This document shows positions 1-8,273 of a DNA stretch of 25,501 bases, piece by piece. The notes under the pieces were generated by a model. That model saw nothing but the letters and a program-made list of their open reading frames with translations. It ran no database searches and was not told the DNA's origin. The position numbers were made by a program, and so were the translations under genes. The DNA comes from an uncultured Clostridia bacterium (GTDB lineage Bacteria > Bacillota_A > Clostridia > TANB77 > CAG-508), in the NCBI GenBank assembly GCA_947624725.1, contig CANQLP010000015.1, positions 1-25,501 of the forward strand. Reading direction: 5' to 3'. Position 1 is the first letter of the stretch. Each line of letters starts with the position of its first letter.

Positions 1-300
1 AGGTCAGTTTCTTGTCTTAGTCTATCTGCTATATCTTCTACTGTTACATCTTGGCCTAGTGCTTGTCTACTTACTATTTCGCTTCTTACTAACTGCTCTA
101 TTTGTTCTCTATTGGCTTCTATTTTGTAGTTTTGAGCAACACCTTCTGCTGTATGTATTAATCCTCCATCTCCCATTAAGCCTTTTACTCCTATTGCTGT
201 TAATATGATTAATATGATGATAGCTATTACTAGAGCTACTAGAGTGATTCCGGTCTTCTCCTTTCTTTAGTAATTCCTGGTTTGGTTTTTGGTTTCTCAT
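1..300 (-). CDS. Prepilin-like protein, N-terminal part (runs off left edge; one CGGN shift)
   Basis: The start at 300 has a GGAGG ribosome binding site 10 bases upstream. The zero frame gives MRNQKPNQELLKKGED and then an implausible Ser/Asn/His/Arg-rich stretch. Reading CGGA at 249-252 as Gly17 gives GITLVALVIAIIILIIL, the hydrophobic helix that follows the prepilin-peptidase cleavage glycine in clostridial type IV/pseudopilin-like proteins. The new frame stays open to the window edge and encodes a soluble domain with acidic helices. The expected role is a pilin or pseudopilin exported through the membrane and cleaved after the Gly. The shift therefore lies exactly on the cleavage-site glycine. 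The C-terminus is outside the window, so the subtype cannot be told. Confidence 0.75.
249..252 (-). other. CGGN shift site 1 (prepilin Gly17)
   Basis: Codons are GAC CGG AAT in the zero frame. Reading CGGA as Gly restores the prepilin motif G-ITLVALVIA. Confidence 0.8.
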
Positions 301-372
301 GGTTTGGTTTTCCTCCTTATCTTTCTTTGGTTTTTATTATTTATTAAATTTTGAACAATTTCTTACTGATTT

Positions 373-530
373 GGAGAAAGTGATATATAAAAATTTCGAA
401 ACGACGCGTAGCGAACAGATACGAAGTGTCCAAACGAGCAAAGCGAGTGCGAATGGCATAGCCGACTTTTCTTAAAATCTGGAGGCTATGCCAGCAAGGA
501 GTTTAATAATTTTTATATACTACTTTCTCC
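373..530. repeat. Inverted-repeat element with inner hairpin (MITE-like or structured RNA)
   Basis: Two 23-base arms at 373-395 and 508-530 are inverted copies of each other except for two adjacent bases. They enclose about 112 bases. Inside, TGGCATAGCC (454-463) and GGCTATGCCA (484-493) form a perfect 10-bp hairpin with a 20-base loop. The stretch 397-465 is rich in CGA/GCGA tetramers and has higher GC than its surroundings. No reading frame of note was seen. This could be a small non-autonomous mobile element or a structured transcript; nothing in it is recognised. Confidence 0.5.
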
Positions 531-652
531 CACAGTCATGCACATTTGTCTTTTTTCAGATAACTTCCAAACTCCTTATGGCTGGAAATAAAAATAGAAA
601 AAGTCAAACCAAAAAACCAAACTATTCTTATTTCCACCCATAAAGCGTCAGT

Positions 653-699
653 AAAACAATTTGTTTTATAATCATATTTTAAAACAAATTGTTTTAAAA
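653..699. promoter_or_regulatory. Paired palindromes, candidate operator
   Basis: AAAACAATTTGTTTT (653-667) and AAAACAAATTGTTTT (681-695) are near-perfect palindromes and inverted copies of each other, 28 bases apart (centre to centre). The second extends to a 23-base palindrome at 677-699, symmetric but for its centre. Their place upstream of a small XRE regulator suggests operator sites for that or another regulator. This is inference. Confidence 0.4.
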
Positions 700-752
700 G
701 TCAATATAAAATTTCGTTTATTATATGTTTTTTTTAAAAGTATTTACATAAC

Positions 753-781
753 TTGCATAACTACTCAATTTCGATTATAGA
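753..781 (+). promoter_or_regulatory. Promoter of the XRE gene
   Basis: -35 TTGCAT (753-758), 17-base spacer, -10 TATAGA (776-781); about 50 bases before the start codon. Confidence 0.4.
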
Positions 782-833
782 ATTAAATAAAAAGGAAATC
801 ATAAAACTTATATGAAAGGATTGTAATTATAGT

Positions 834-1064
834 ATGAAAACTAGAATTAAAGATTTAAGAGAAGATAATGATTTAGGTCAAAAAAATTTAAGCGAATTTC
901 TAAACATTTCACAAGTTGCTTACTCTTACTATGAATTAGGCAGAAGAAGTATTCCTCTAGAAATTCTATGCAAAATTGCAGACTATTATCATACAAGTGT
1001 AGATTACTTGTTATATAGAACAGATACTCAAAATCCATACCCAAAAAGAAAAGAGCAGGAATAG
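834..1064 (+). CDS. Small XRE-family helix-turn-helix regulator
   Basis: A 76-aa protein that is essentially one HTH_3 (Cro/CI-like) domain. It starts RIKDLREDNDLGQKNLSEFL and has the typical recognition-helix region followed by SIPLEILCKIADYYHTSVDYLLYRT, the usual end of this fold. It would bind DNA as a dimer and probably acts as a repressor. A weak AAAGGA lies 14 bases upstream of ATG. It is one of only two plus-strand genes and is convergent with the SDR gene, leaving 4 bases between stops. The palindromes at 653-699 are possible targets. It contains no CGG. Confidence 0.85.
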   Translation: MKTRIKDLREDNDLGQKNLSEFLNISQVAYSYYELGRRSIPLEILCKIADYYHTSVDYLLYRTDTQNPYPKRKEQE

Positions 1065-1068
1065 GTAT

Positions 1069-1815
1069 TTACCTTTTCCTCTCTTGCATCATATAAACAA
1101 CTTTACTTGTAATATTATTTGGAGAAATTTTTGCTAAAATCCTCGCACACTTTATCTTAAAACCTGGAATAATCAAAAACTTATTTTTAAATAAACTTTT
1201 TACTGCATACTTTGCAACATATTCAGGACTTTTTGAATTTAGATTAAATTTTACTCCTGCAACATTATTAAAATTTGTATTTACAGGTCCTGGACAAAGT
1301 ACACTAATTTTTACCTTTGATTTATTCTTTTTTAGTTCATATCTAATTCCTTCAGACAAACTCAAAACATAAGATTTTGATGCATAGTATGCTGCCATAA
1401 GTGGTCCACCTGGCATAAAGCCTGCAATAGATGAAACATTAAGTATATATCCTTTGTCTTTCTCTACCATATCTTTTAAATATAGTTTTGTCAAAATGTG
1501 AACTGCCTTTACATTTGTATCAATCAAGCTTAATTCCTTACCCAAATCCGTCTCTGCAAAATTCCCAAATGCACCAAATCCTGCATTATTAATTAAAACA
1601 TCTATATCTTTTACCATCTCATGTAGCTTTTCACAATTCTCCGTGCTAGATATATCCATTGTAATAATTTCTACATCTCCATTTAAACTGTCCTTTACCT
1701 TCTGCAACTTTTCCTTATCCCTTGCAACTAAAACTAAACTAGCACCCAGCTTGTTAAATTCTTGTGCTATGCATTTTCCAATTCCTGAAGATGCACCTGT
1801 AATTAATACTCTCAT
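1069..1815 (-). CDS. Short-chain dehydrogenase/reductase (SDR)
   Basis: A 248-aa classical SDR, a Rossmann-fold NAD(P)-dependent oxidoreductase. Visible motifs are the cofactor loop TGASSGIG (residues 6-13), NNAG (76-79), catalytic Ser in NVSSIAG (about 129) and YYASK, with Tyr143 and Lys147 as the catalytic pair. R32 after the second strand suggests NADP preference. The substrate cannot be told; the sequence resembles the broad DltE/YqjQ-like group of short SDRs. The start has AAGGAG 9 bases upstream. It follows hemW by 14 bases, so it is the last gene of the prmC-whiA-hemW operon. Two CGG strings occur out of phase (aCG Gat, aCG Gag) and cause no break. Confidence 0.88.
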   Translation of the reverse strand: MRVLITGASSGIGKCIAQEFNKLGASLVLVARDKEKLQKVKDSLNGDVEIITMDISSTENCEKLHEMVKDIDVLINNAGFGAFGNFAETDLGKELSLIDTNVKAVHILTKLYLKDMVEKDKGYILNVSSIAGFMPGGPLMAAYYASKSYVLSLSEGIRYELKKNKSKVKISVLCPGPVNTNFNNVAGVKFNLNSKSPEYVAKYAVKSLFKNKFLIIPGFKIKCARILAKISPNNITSKVVYMMQERKR

Positions 1816-1829
1816 TTTCTTGCTCCTTT

Positions 1830-2961
1830 TTATACAAATTCTGAAAAAGCAATATTTGCAAAATCTAGTCCTTTATTTGTAAGCTTTATATAATCTCCCG
1901 AAACCTCTAATAAATCTTCTTTAGTAAGCTTATCAATCTCAACGCAGAATATAAGAAGAGGATTTTCTCCAAATTTTGATTTAAACTCTGAAATACTTAC
2001 TCCTTCTATTTTTCTTAAACCTAGCATCATAAACTCTTTTTTCTTGCTTTCTTCGATTTGCTCCTCTTGCACAAATTTATTATTCTCAAAATTACAATCA
2101 TTTATGTTTTTAATATAATTTTCAATGTTTTCTGTATTTGAATATCTAATATTATCAATATATGAATGAGCAGCAAGCCCAAAACCTATATACTCCTTTT
2201 GGTTCCAGCAATCTAAATTGTGTTTAGATTCATATCCCTTTTTTGCAAAGTTAGAAATTTCATAATGCACAAATCCTGCTTTTTCTAGCATTTTCTTTGC
2301 TTCCCAGTACATTTTTCTTTCTACCTTCTCATCTGGCATCTTAAGCTCACCATCATTAATCTGTCTTTCTAGTCTTGTCCCTTCTTCTAGTATAAGAGAA
2401 TACACTGAAATATGCTCTGGATTTAATGAAATTACTTTTTTTATTGTATGCTTTAATGTTCTAAGAGTTTGTTTTGGAAGCCCTAGCATTACATCTATGT
2501 TTATATTGTTAAATCCGATTTTTCTTGCCATATTATAAGTGTTTAAAAATTCTTTAAAATTATGTATTCTACCTAGCTCTTTAAGTAATTTATTATTAGT
2601 AGATTGAAGCCCTATGCTAAGCCTATTTATCCCAACTTTTTTATACTCTTTTAGTTTTTCTATGGTTACAGTTCCGTGGGTTTAATTCTATTGTAATCTC
2701 CGCTTCTTTATCAATGTATTCATTTATCTGAGATAAAATCTTTCCAATATATGCAGCATCTATACTAGAAGGTGTACCTCCTCCTATGTATACCGTCTTT
2801 ATATTGTACTTTCCTAAATCATAATTTCTTATCTCTTTTAAAAGTGCTTCTATATATCCTTCTATTAATTCATTTTTACCTGAAAACGATACAAAATCAC
2901 AATAAGCACATTTAGCAATACAGAAAGGAATATGCATATATACTCCTATGTCCTTCTTCAT
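1830..2961 (-). CDS. hemW: Heme chaperone HemW, radical SAM (one CGGN shift)
   Basis: HemW is a radical SAM protein related to oxygen-independent coproporphyrinogen oxidase that delivers heme. The radical SAM motif is Cys14-x3-Cys18-x2-Cys21 (CIAKCAYC), followed by YIGGGTPS. The zero frame from 2961 breaks at ELNPR. Reading CGGA at 2673-2676 as Gly96 gives ELNPGT, the conserved motif of the family, then INRLSIGLQS and the rest of the 376-aa protein to the stop at 1830. The C-terminal wing ends FANIAFSEFV. GAAGGA lies before ATG 2961. Two out-of-phase CGG strings (1898-1900, 2515-2517) cause no break. It lies between whiA and the SDR gene. Confidence 0.88.
2673..2676 (-). other. CGGN shift site 2 (hemW Gly96)
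   Basis: Codons are CCA CGG AAC in the zero frame. CGGA as Gly restores ELNPGTVTIEKL. Confidence 0.88.
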
Positions 2962-2993
2962 AGCTTTTTCCTTCTTTCAATAAATCTCTTAAA

Positions 2994-3831
2994 CTATTCC
3001 TCTTCTGATATTTCAATTATCTTCTTTAGTCTGTGATTAACACCTGATTTTCCGGATAGGTTCGCTTAACATTTTGCCAAGTTCAGCTAAAGAACTATCT
3101 GGATTTTCTAATCTAATTTCTGCAATTTCCTGTAAATTCATAGGCAGTTTTTTGAATCTATTCTGTTTTTTTAATTTTTCAATCGCTTGTATTTGTGTAA
3201 CTGATGCACTTACTAGTTTCTTTAAATTTGCAGTTTCACAATTTACTTTTCTATTTACATTATTTTTTGTTTCTTTTATTACTCTTATGTCTTCATATTT
3301 AAGTACAGAAGCATTTGCTCCAATCAATGCTAAAAACTTAGATATTTCCTCTCCATCTTTAATATATATTGAATATGAATATTTTCTGTCTAATTTTTTT
3401 ACATCTATATCAAATTGTTTTATTGCCTTCATTAGTAAATCTCTTGCTTCTAAAGTCTTTAGTCTTATTTCTAAATGGTATCTTGCATTTGGTTCTGTGA
3501 TTGAACCACTTCCTAGAAATGCTCCTCTTGTTAGTGCTTTTGCTTCCTCTTGATTCTCTATATTTATTTCGTCTAGATTAATGTCGTTTTTCTTAAACTC
3601 AATTAAGTAATTGTTTCCCTTCATGTTTATTTTATAATTTATACCTTGCTTGTTTAATAGTTTATTTAGTCTATTTATATTATACTCATTTTCGGTCAAA
3701 AACTTTATGTTTCCCTTATGCTCTGTGTCTACTGTTAGCAAATATCCATAAAGTTCTGCATTTACTATATTTTTCTTTGAAAATATATTTATTTTACTCA
3801 ATTCTTCTTTTACATTCGCAGAAAAAGACAT
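2994..3831 (-). CDS. whiA: DNA-binding protein WhiA (one CGGN shift near the end)
   Basis: WhiA is a LAGLIDADG-like/HTH protein that in Gram-positive bacteria affects cell division, chromosome segregation and, in actinomycetes, sporulation. The N-terminus MSFSANVKEELSKI is typical, followed by the homing-endonuclease-like core (RGAFLGSGSITEPNARYHLEI) and the C-terminal HTH from about 225. Zero-frame reading ends at 3037 just inside the HTH. Reading CGGA at 3051-3054 as Gly260 continues with PIGKSGVNHRLKKI, the family signature, to a stop at 2994, giving 278 aa, somewhat short for the family. The ribosome binding site AAAGGAG overlaps the end of prmC. Without the shift the recognition helix would be lost. 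Confidence 0.88.
3051..3054 (-). other. CGGN shift site 3 (whiA Gly260)
   Basis: Codons are ATC CGG AAA. CGGA as Gly restores IGKSGVNHRLKK at the WhiA C-terminus. Confidence 0.88.
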
Positions 3832-3848
3832 CTATCTACTATCTCCTT

Positions 3849-4678
3849 TTACATATATATAATAATTACTCTATCATTTCCTGATAAATCTTTTATAGAT
3901 TCAATGCGTTTATATTTATTAGTATTATTTGCTATATTTATAACATCTTGTCTTTGATCATAGCCTATTTCAAGGGCAATTATCCCATTTTCTTTTAAAT
4001 ACTTATATCCATTTTCTATTATTATTTTATAAAAATCTAGTCCATCTATTCCGTCCATCTAATGCTATATGTGGTTCATATTTTAAAATATAGTCCTTTA
4101 TTACATCTCTTTTTACATATGGTGGATTTGAAACTATGATATCAAACTTTCCTTCTACATTTTCAAACATATTGCTTTCTACAAATTTTATTTTTCCATC
4201 TGGAATTAGCTTGTTTTCATTCCTTCTTGCAACATCTAAGGCTTCTTTGCTTATATCAGTTGCAGTTATGTTTAATCCCTCTACATATTTTTCAAGAGAT
4301 ATCGCAATTATACCACTTCCTGTGCATAGTTCTAATACATCTTTTTTTCCTTTGCAGAGATTAATCGTATTTTCTACTAGTACTTCTGTATCTGCTCTTG
4401 GAACTAATACATTCTCATCAACATAAAAATCCATTTTCATGAATTCCTTTGTATTTATAAGATATTCTAAAGGATATCCATCTGCAATTTTAGAAATTCC
4501 TTCAAAGAATTTTTCTTTCTTTTCTCCAGAAATTTCTTTATTATAGTTTAGTATAAGGTTGTCCTTTTTTATTCCAAGAATGTTTGCAAGCAGTACATTT
4601 GCTATAATGCTTACATCTTCTATATTAGATTTTTTTAAAATATCTATTCCGTAATTTCTTTACTTCCTGTACTGTCAT
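3849..4678 (-). CDS. prmC: Release-factor glutamine methyltransferase PrmC (two CGGN shifts)
   Basis: PrmC methylates the GGQ glutamine of peptide-chain release factors. The start at 4678 has AAGGAG upstream. Reading CGGA at 4648-4651 as Gly10 opens the N-terminal helical domain (KKLGIDILKKSNIEDVSIIA). Then come the SAM site VLELCTGSGIIAISL and the catalytic NPPY (IIVSNPPYV). Reading CGGA at 4050-4053 as Gly209 turns ALDGRNRW into ALDGGIDGLDFYKIII, the conserved C-terminal block. The total is 275 aa, normal for the family. It is the first gene of the prmC-whiA-hemW-SDR operon, with a promoter at 4710-4738. Without the two shifts it is broken into three pieces. Confidence 0.88.
4050..4053 (-). 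other. CGGN shift site 5 (prmC Gly209)
   Basis: Codons are GGA CGG AAT. CGGA as Gly restores ALDGGIDGLDFY. Confidence 0.88.
4648..4651 (-). other. CGGN shift site 4 (prmC Gly10)
   Basis: Codons are TTA CGG AAT at codon 10. CGGA as Gly opens the frame through the PrmC N-terminal domain; the zero frame meets a stop eight codons later. Confidence 0.82.
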
Positions 4679-4709
4679 TTTATCTCCTTCATGTTTAATC
4701 TTCACAGAT

Positions 4710-4738
4710 ATTATATATTATTTTTAGATATTTTACAA
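4710..4738 (-). promoter_or_regulatory. Promoter of prmC-whiA-hemW-SDR
   Basis: On the minus strand: -35 TTGTAA (4733-4738), 17-base spacer, -10 TATAAT (4710-4715), 32 bases before the prmC start. Confidence 0.5.
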
Positions 4739-4811
4739 TATGGTATTTTTAATACAAAAATAAGTCTTTGAATTTGTTGGCGAAGTGCCACGAATTAATC
4801 TATCACAAATT

Positions 4812-4991
4812 TTATTTTGATATAAAACATTCCTTGTTTTTGGAGATATAATATGCTGCTTCTTTTTCACTCAAAGCTGTTTCTTTTGATAAATCTGTTT
4901 TTAAGAAATCTTCATATTTAGTTATTAACCCTTTTTCTTTCGCTCTTTTTATTAACTTATCTGCTTTTTGTTTATAAGACTTGCTTGCCAT
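4812..4991 (-). CDS. Small basic protein, 59 aa, unknown function
   Basis: A short ORF with a strong ribosome binding site (AAGGAGG, 7 bases before ATG at 4991). It begins MASKSYKQKADKLIKRAKEK and ends YYISKNKECFISK. It is rich in lysine, with predicted helices and no membrane segment or cysteine pair. It sits alone between the rimO terminator and the prmC promoter, with its own candidate promoter at 5091-5119. I do not recognise the family; a small cytoplasmic or nucleic-acid-binding protein is possible. Confidence 0.65.
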   Translation of the reverse strand: MASKSYKQKADKLIKRAKEKGLITKYEDFLKTDLSKETALSEKEAAYYISKNKECFISK

Positions 4992-5090
4992 ACATTTACC
5001 TCCTTTTTATTCTATTTTTTAATTAGGTGAAATATAAAGATAATTTTTGAATAAATTAACATAGATAATAACTTTTAAAACTTATTATTC

Positions 5091-5119
5091 ATTTAAACAT
5101 ATTTATGTTATGTTGTCAA
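5091..5119 (-). promoter_or_regulatory. Promoter of the 59-aa protein gene
   Basis: Minus strand: -35 TTGACA (5114-5119), 17-base spacer, -10 TTAAAT (5091-5096). Confidence 0.4.
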
Positions 5120-5128
5120 GTATAAATA

Positions 5129-5168
5129 AAAAAAGATAGAAATTTCTTATAAATTTTCTATCTTTTTT
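5129..5168 (-). terminator. Terminator of the hyd-rimO operon
   Basis: A 14-bp stem (5129-5142 with 5155-5168) has a 12-base loop and a T-run on the minus strand, 27 bases after the rimO stop. Confidence 0.75.
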
Positions 5169-5194
5169 CTAATAATTAAATTATATAATATATA

Positions 5195-6497
5195 TTATTT
5201 TATTTCCCCTATTAAATCATATTCTTGAACAGCTGTTACTTCACACTCTATGAACGAACCCATCTCAACTTTTTTTGTATTCTTTATAAAAATCACACCA
5301 TCTTCTTCTGGTACATCCATATAAGTTCTTCCAATATAATACTTTTTATCAAAGCTGATATTCTCTATAACTGCTTCATATGTCTTTCCTATTTTCTTCA
5401 TTAAATTTTGTTTAGAAACTTCTTTTTGTAACTCCATTATTTTATTTCTTCTGCTCTTTTTAGTCATATGATGGATTTGATTACTAAATGATGCAGCTGG
5501 CGTTCCATCCTCTTTTGAATATGCAAACACACCTAGTTTATCAAATTTAAAGTCTTTTACAAAATTATATAATTCATCAAAGTCTTTTTCTGTTTCCCCT
5601 GGAAATCCTGTTATAAGAGTAGTTCTTAAAATGACATTTGGAACTTTTTCTCTAATGCTTAAAAGCAAATTTTCTATCTTCTCCTTGGTAGTCCTTCTAT
5701 TCATTCTCTTTAAGATTCCATTAGATATATGCTGAATTGGTATATCAAAATATTTACATATCTTAGGTTCACTCTTTACAACTTCTAAAAGTTCATCATT
5801 TATCGTCTCTGGATATGTATATAAAAATCTAATCCATTTAAAGCCTTCTATTTTACAAAGTTCTTTCAATAACTCTGCAAGCCTTGGCTTTCCATATATA
5901 TCAATTCCATACCTTCCTGTATCTTGAGCAATTACAATTAGTTCCTTTATTCCTTTTTGTGCAAGTCCCTTTGCTTCATCTAAAATATCTTCCATTTTCC
6001 TCGAAATATATTTGCCTTGAATATTCGGTATTGCACAATATGTACAATTATTACTGCACCCTTCTGCAATTTTCAAATAAGCATAAGTGCTACCTGTTGT
6101 TATAACTCTATCTTTGAAATCTAATGTATAACTGCTTGGCATTTTACTTCCGAGTAATTTTTCTATTTTATCCCATATCTGACTATATTCTTTTATTGGA
6201 ATAAACAAATCTACTTCTGGTATAAGTTTTTCTAATTCTTCCTTATATCTTTCTACTAAGCAACCGAATAACAATTAGAAATTTGCATCTTTTATTTTTA
6301 TATTCTGCCATTTCTAAAATACAGTCTATTGCTTCTTGTTTAGCACTTTCGATAAACCCACAAGTGTTAATTAATATAATATCGGCTTGTTTTTCGTCAT
6401 TTACGACAGTAAATCCCTTATTTTTAAACATTCCAATAACTTCTTCTGTTACAACTAAATTCTTGCTACATCCAAGTGATATGAAGCCTACATTCAT
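5195..6497 (-). CDS. rimO: Ribosomal protein uS12 methylthiotransferase RimO (one CGGN shift)
   Basis: RimO is a radical SAM enzyme that adds a methylthio group to an aspartate of ribosomal protein uS12. The N-terminus MNVGFISLGCSKNLVVTE is the family signature; Cys10, Cys46 and Cys79 bind the auxiliary cluster. The radical SAM motif is CSNNCTYC after KIAEG, and a TRAM domain forms the last 70 residues. Zero-frame reading stops after IVIR. Reading CGGT at 6263-6266 as Gly78 gives IVIGCLVERYKEEL, placing Cys79 correctly. The product is 433 aa. Its ribosome binding site overlaps the hydA stop (5-base gap), so it is translated from the hydrogenase operon. The out-of-phase CGG at 6149-6151 (ctC GGa) causes no break. 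Confidence 0.92.
6263..6266 (-). other. CGGN shift site 6 (rimO Gly78)
   Basis: Codons are ATT CGG TTG. CGGT as Gly restores IGCLVERY with the third cluster cysteine. Confidence 0.9.
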
Positions 6498-6502
6498 ATT
6501 TT

Positions 6503-8249
6503 TTACTCCTCTTTATATTTTTCCCTTGCTACATAATGTGTATGTAATAATTCGTGTGCTTTTTCTCCACAAGGCTCTCCTAAAAATTCTTCATAAGCTT
6601 TTTTCAAATATGGATTTTCATGTGATTTTCTAAATGTACTCTTCTCATCTATATCATATAAAGAATCTGCTCTTTTTTTGAATACATCTACTCTTGTTCT
6701 TGTTTTAGATGACTTAATTGGTTGACCACCACCTAAGATACATCCTCCAGGGCAGGCCATAACTTCTACAAAATCAAAATCTGCATTTCCTGATTTTATC
6801 TCTTCTGCGATTTTTCTTGCATTAGAAAGTCCTGATGCAACTGCAATTCTTACATCTTTTCCTGCAATGTTTACTGTTGCTCTCTTTATTCCTTTTTTAC
6901 CTCTTACTTCCTCAAATTCGATTTTTTCAAGTGTCTTTCCTTCTAATACTTCTTTTGCTGTTCTTAAAGCCGCTTCCATAACTCCACCTGTTACTCCAAA
7001 TATTGCCCCTGCTCCTGTTGCTTCTCCCATTGGATTATCAAATTCTTCATCTTCTAGCTCATTAAATTCTATATGTGCCTGTCTTATCATCTTTGCAAGT
7101 TCTCTTGTAGTTATAACTGCATCTACATTGTATAACTCATCATTTTTCATTTCTTCTCTTGTTCTTTCAAACTTTTTAGCAACACATGGCATAACTGATA
7201 CAACAAATATTTTGTTTGGGTCAATATTATTTTTCTTTGCATAGTATGATTTAATTATTGCTCCAAACATTTGATGTGGAGATTTACAAGATGATAAATT
7301 TCCTAAAATTTCTGGATAATTCATTTCAAGGAATCTAACCCATGCAGGGCAGCAAGATGTTGCCATAGGTAAAATAGCGTCTTCTGACTTTATTCTTTCT
7401 ATAAATTCGCTTGCTTCTTCCATTATTGTAAAATCTGCTCCTGTATTTGTATCAAATACTTTATCAAATCCTAATTTTTTAAGAGCTGCTACCATCTTGC
7501 CTTGTGAGTTTTCTCCAATTTTTCCTCCAAATTCTTCTGCAAGACCTGCTCTTACTGCTGGTGCTGTTTGTACAACAACGAATGCGTCTTTATCTCTTAA
7601 TTTCTCCCAAACCTCATCTGTATTATCTTTTTCTTTCAATGCTCCTACTGGGCAATTTGCGATACATTGTCCACAGAATGTACAATTTACATCATTTAAA
7701 CTACGATTTTCTGCAGTAGATATACAAGATGAAAATCCTCTTTCTGCACAGTCTATTGCCCCAATTTCTTGTACATTTTTGCAAGTTGCAACACATCTTC
7801 TACAAAGTACACATTTATTAAAGTCTCTTACAATACTTGGAGATTTATCATCTATTTCATGTTTATTTCTGCTTCCTTGAAATTTAATATCTGTCATTCC
7901 AAATTCTTCTGCTAGTCTTTGTAACTCACAATTTCCGATTTCTTACACAAGTTAGACATTCTCTTTCATGATTAGAAAGAGTTAAATCCAATACCATTCT
8001 TCTTGCTTCAATTACCTTTTTAGTATTTGTATGTACTATCATTCCTTCTTCTGCTTTTTGAATACAAGAAGTTGCAAAGCCTCGTCTACCTTCAACTTCT
8101 ACAACGCACATTCTGCAATCTCCAATTTCATTTATATCCTTCAAAAAGCAAAGAGTAGGAATATCTATATTTACTTTTCTTGCAGCCTCTAATATTGTAG
8201 TTCCTTCTTCTACTTCAACATCAGTACCGTCAATATTTAATTTAATCAT
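6503..8249 (-). CDS. hydA: [FeFe] hydrogenase catalytic subunit HydA (one CGGN shift)
   Basis: Catalytic subunit of a multimeric, probably electron-bifurcating, hydrogenase (2 H+ + 2 e- to H2) in the cytoplasm. Domains in order: [2Fe-2S] ferredoxin fold (Cys34, 45, 48, 62); His-ligated [4Fe-4S] (His94, Cys98, Cys101, Cys107); two [4Fe-4S] clusters (CVLCRRCVATC; CTFCGQCIANC); H-cluster domain with TSCCPAW (about 297), MPCVAKKFE (about 353) and ACPGGCILGGGQP. Zero-frame reading ends at 7926 after CVRNRKL. Reading CGGA at 7934-7937 as Gly105 gives CVRNGNCELQ and keeps the last ligand, Cys107. The length is 581 aa, usual for HydA of this complex. It follows hydB and precedes rimO. Confidence 0.93.
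7934..7937 (-). other. CGGN shift site 7 (hydA Gly105)
   Basis: Codons are AAT CGG AAA. CGGA as Gly restores CVRNGNCELQ between two cluster cysteines. Confidence 0.9.
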
Positions 8250-8273
8250 TTTGGGATTCCTCCTTATTTTTTA

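Larger units (their letters stand above)
301..833. other. Gene-free intergenic stretch
   Basis: This stretch separates the divergent prepilin (minus) and XRE (plus) genes. It holds the prepilin ribosome binding site, the inverted-repeat element at 373-530, two related palindromes at 653-699 and the XRE promoter at 753-781. I see no tRNA or further gene in it. Confidence 0.6.

Noticed and set aside
275..622. GGTTTGG-type repeats near the prepilin start and inverted near 605-622
   Set aside because: The matches are short and low in complexity and part of them encodes the prepilin leader. No boundary or mobile-element sign.
3074..3553. Long plus-strand ORF inside whiA (and similar ORFs opposite hydA, rimO and hydB)
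   Set aside because: Each lies antisense to a gene with clear family motifs, lacks a ribosome binding site, and has the Phe/Ser/Leu-rich composition of reverse-frame shadows.
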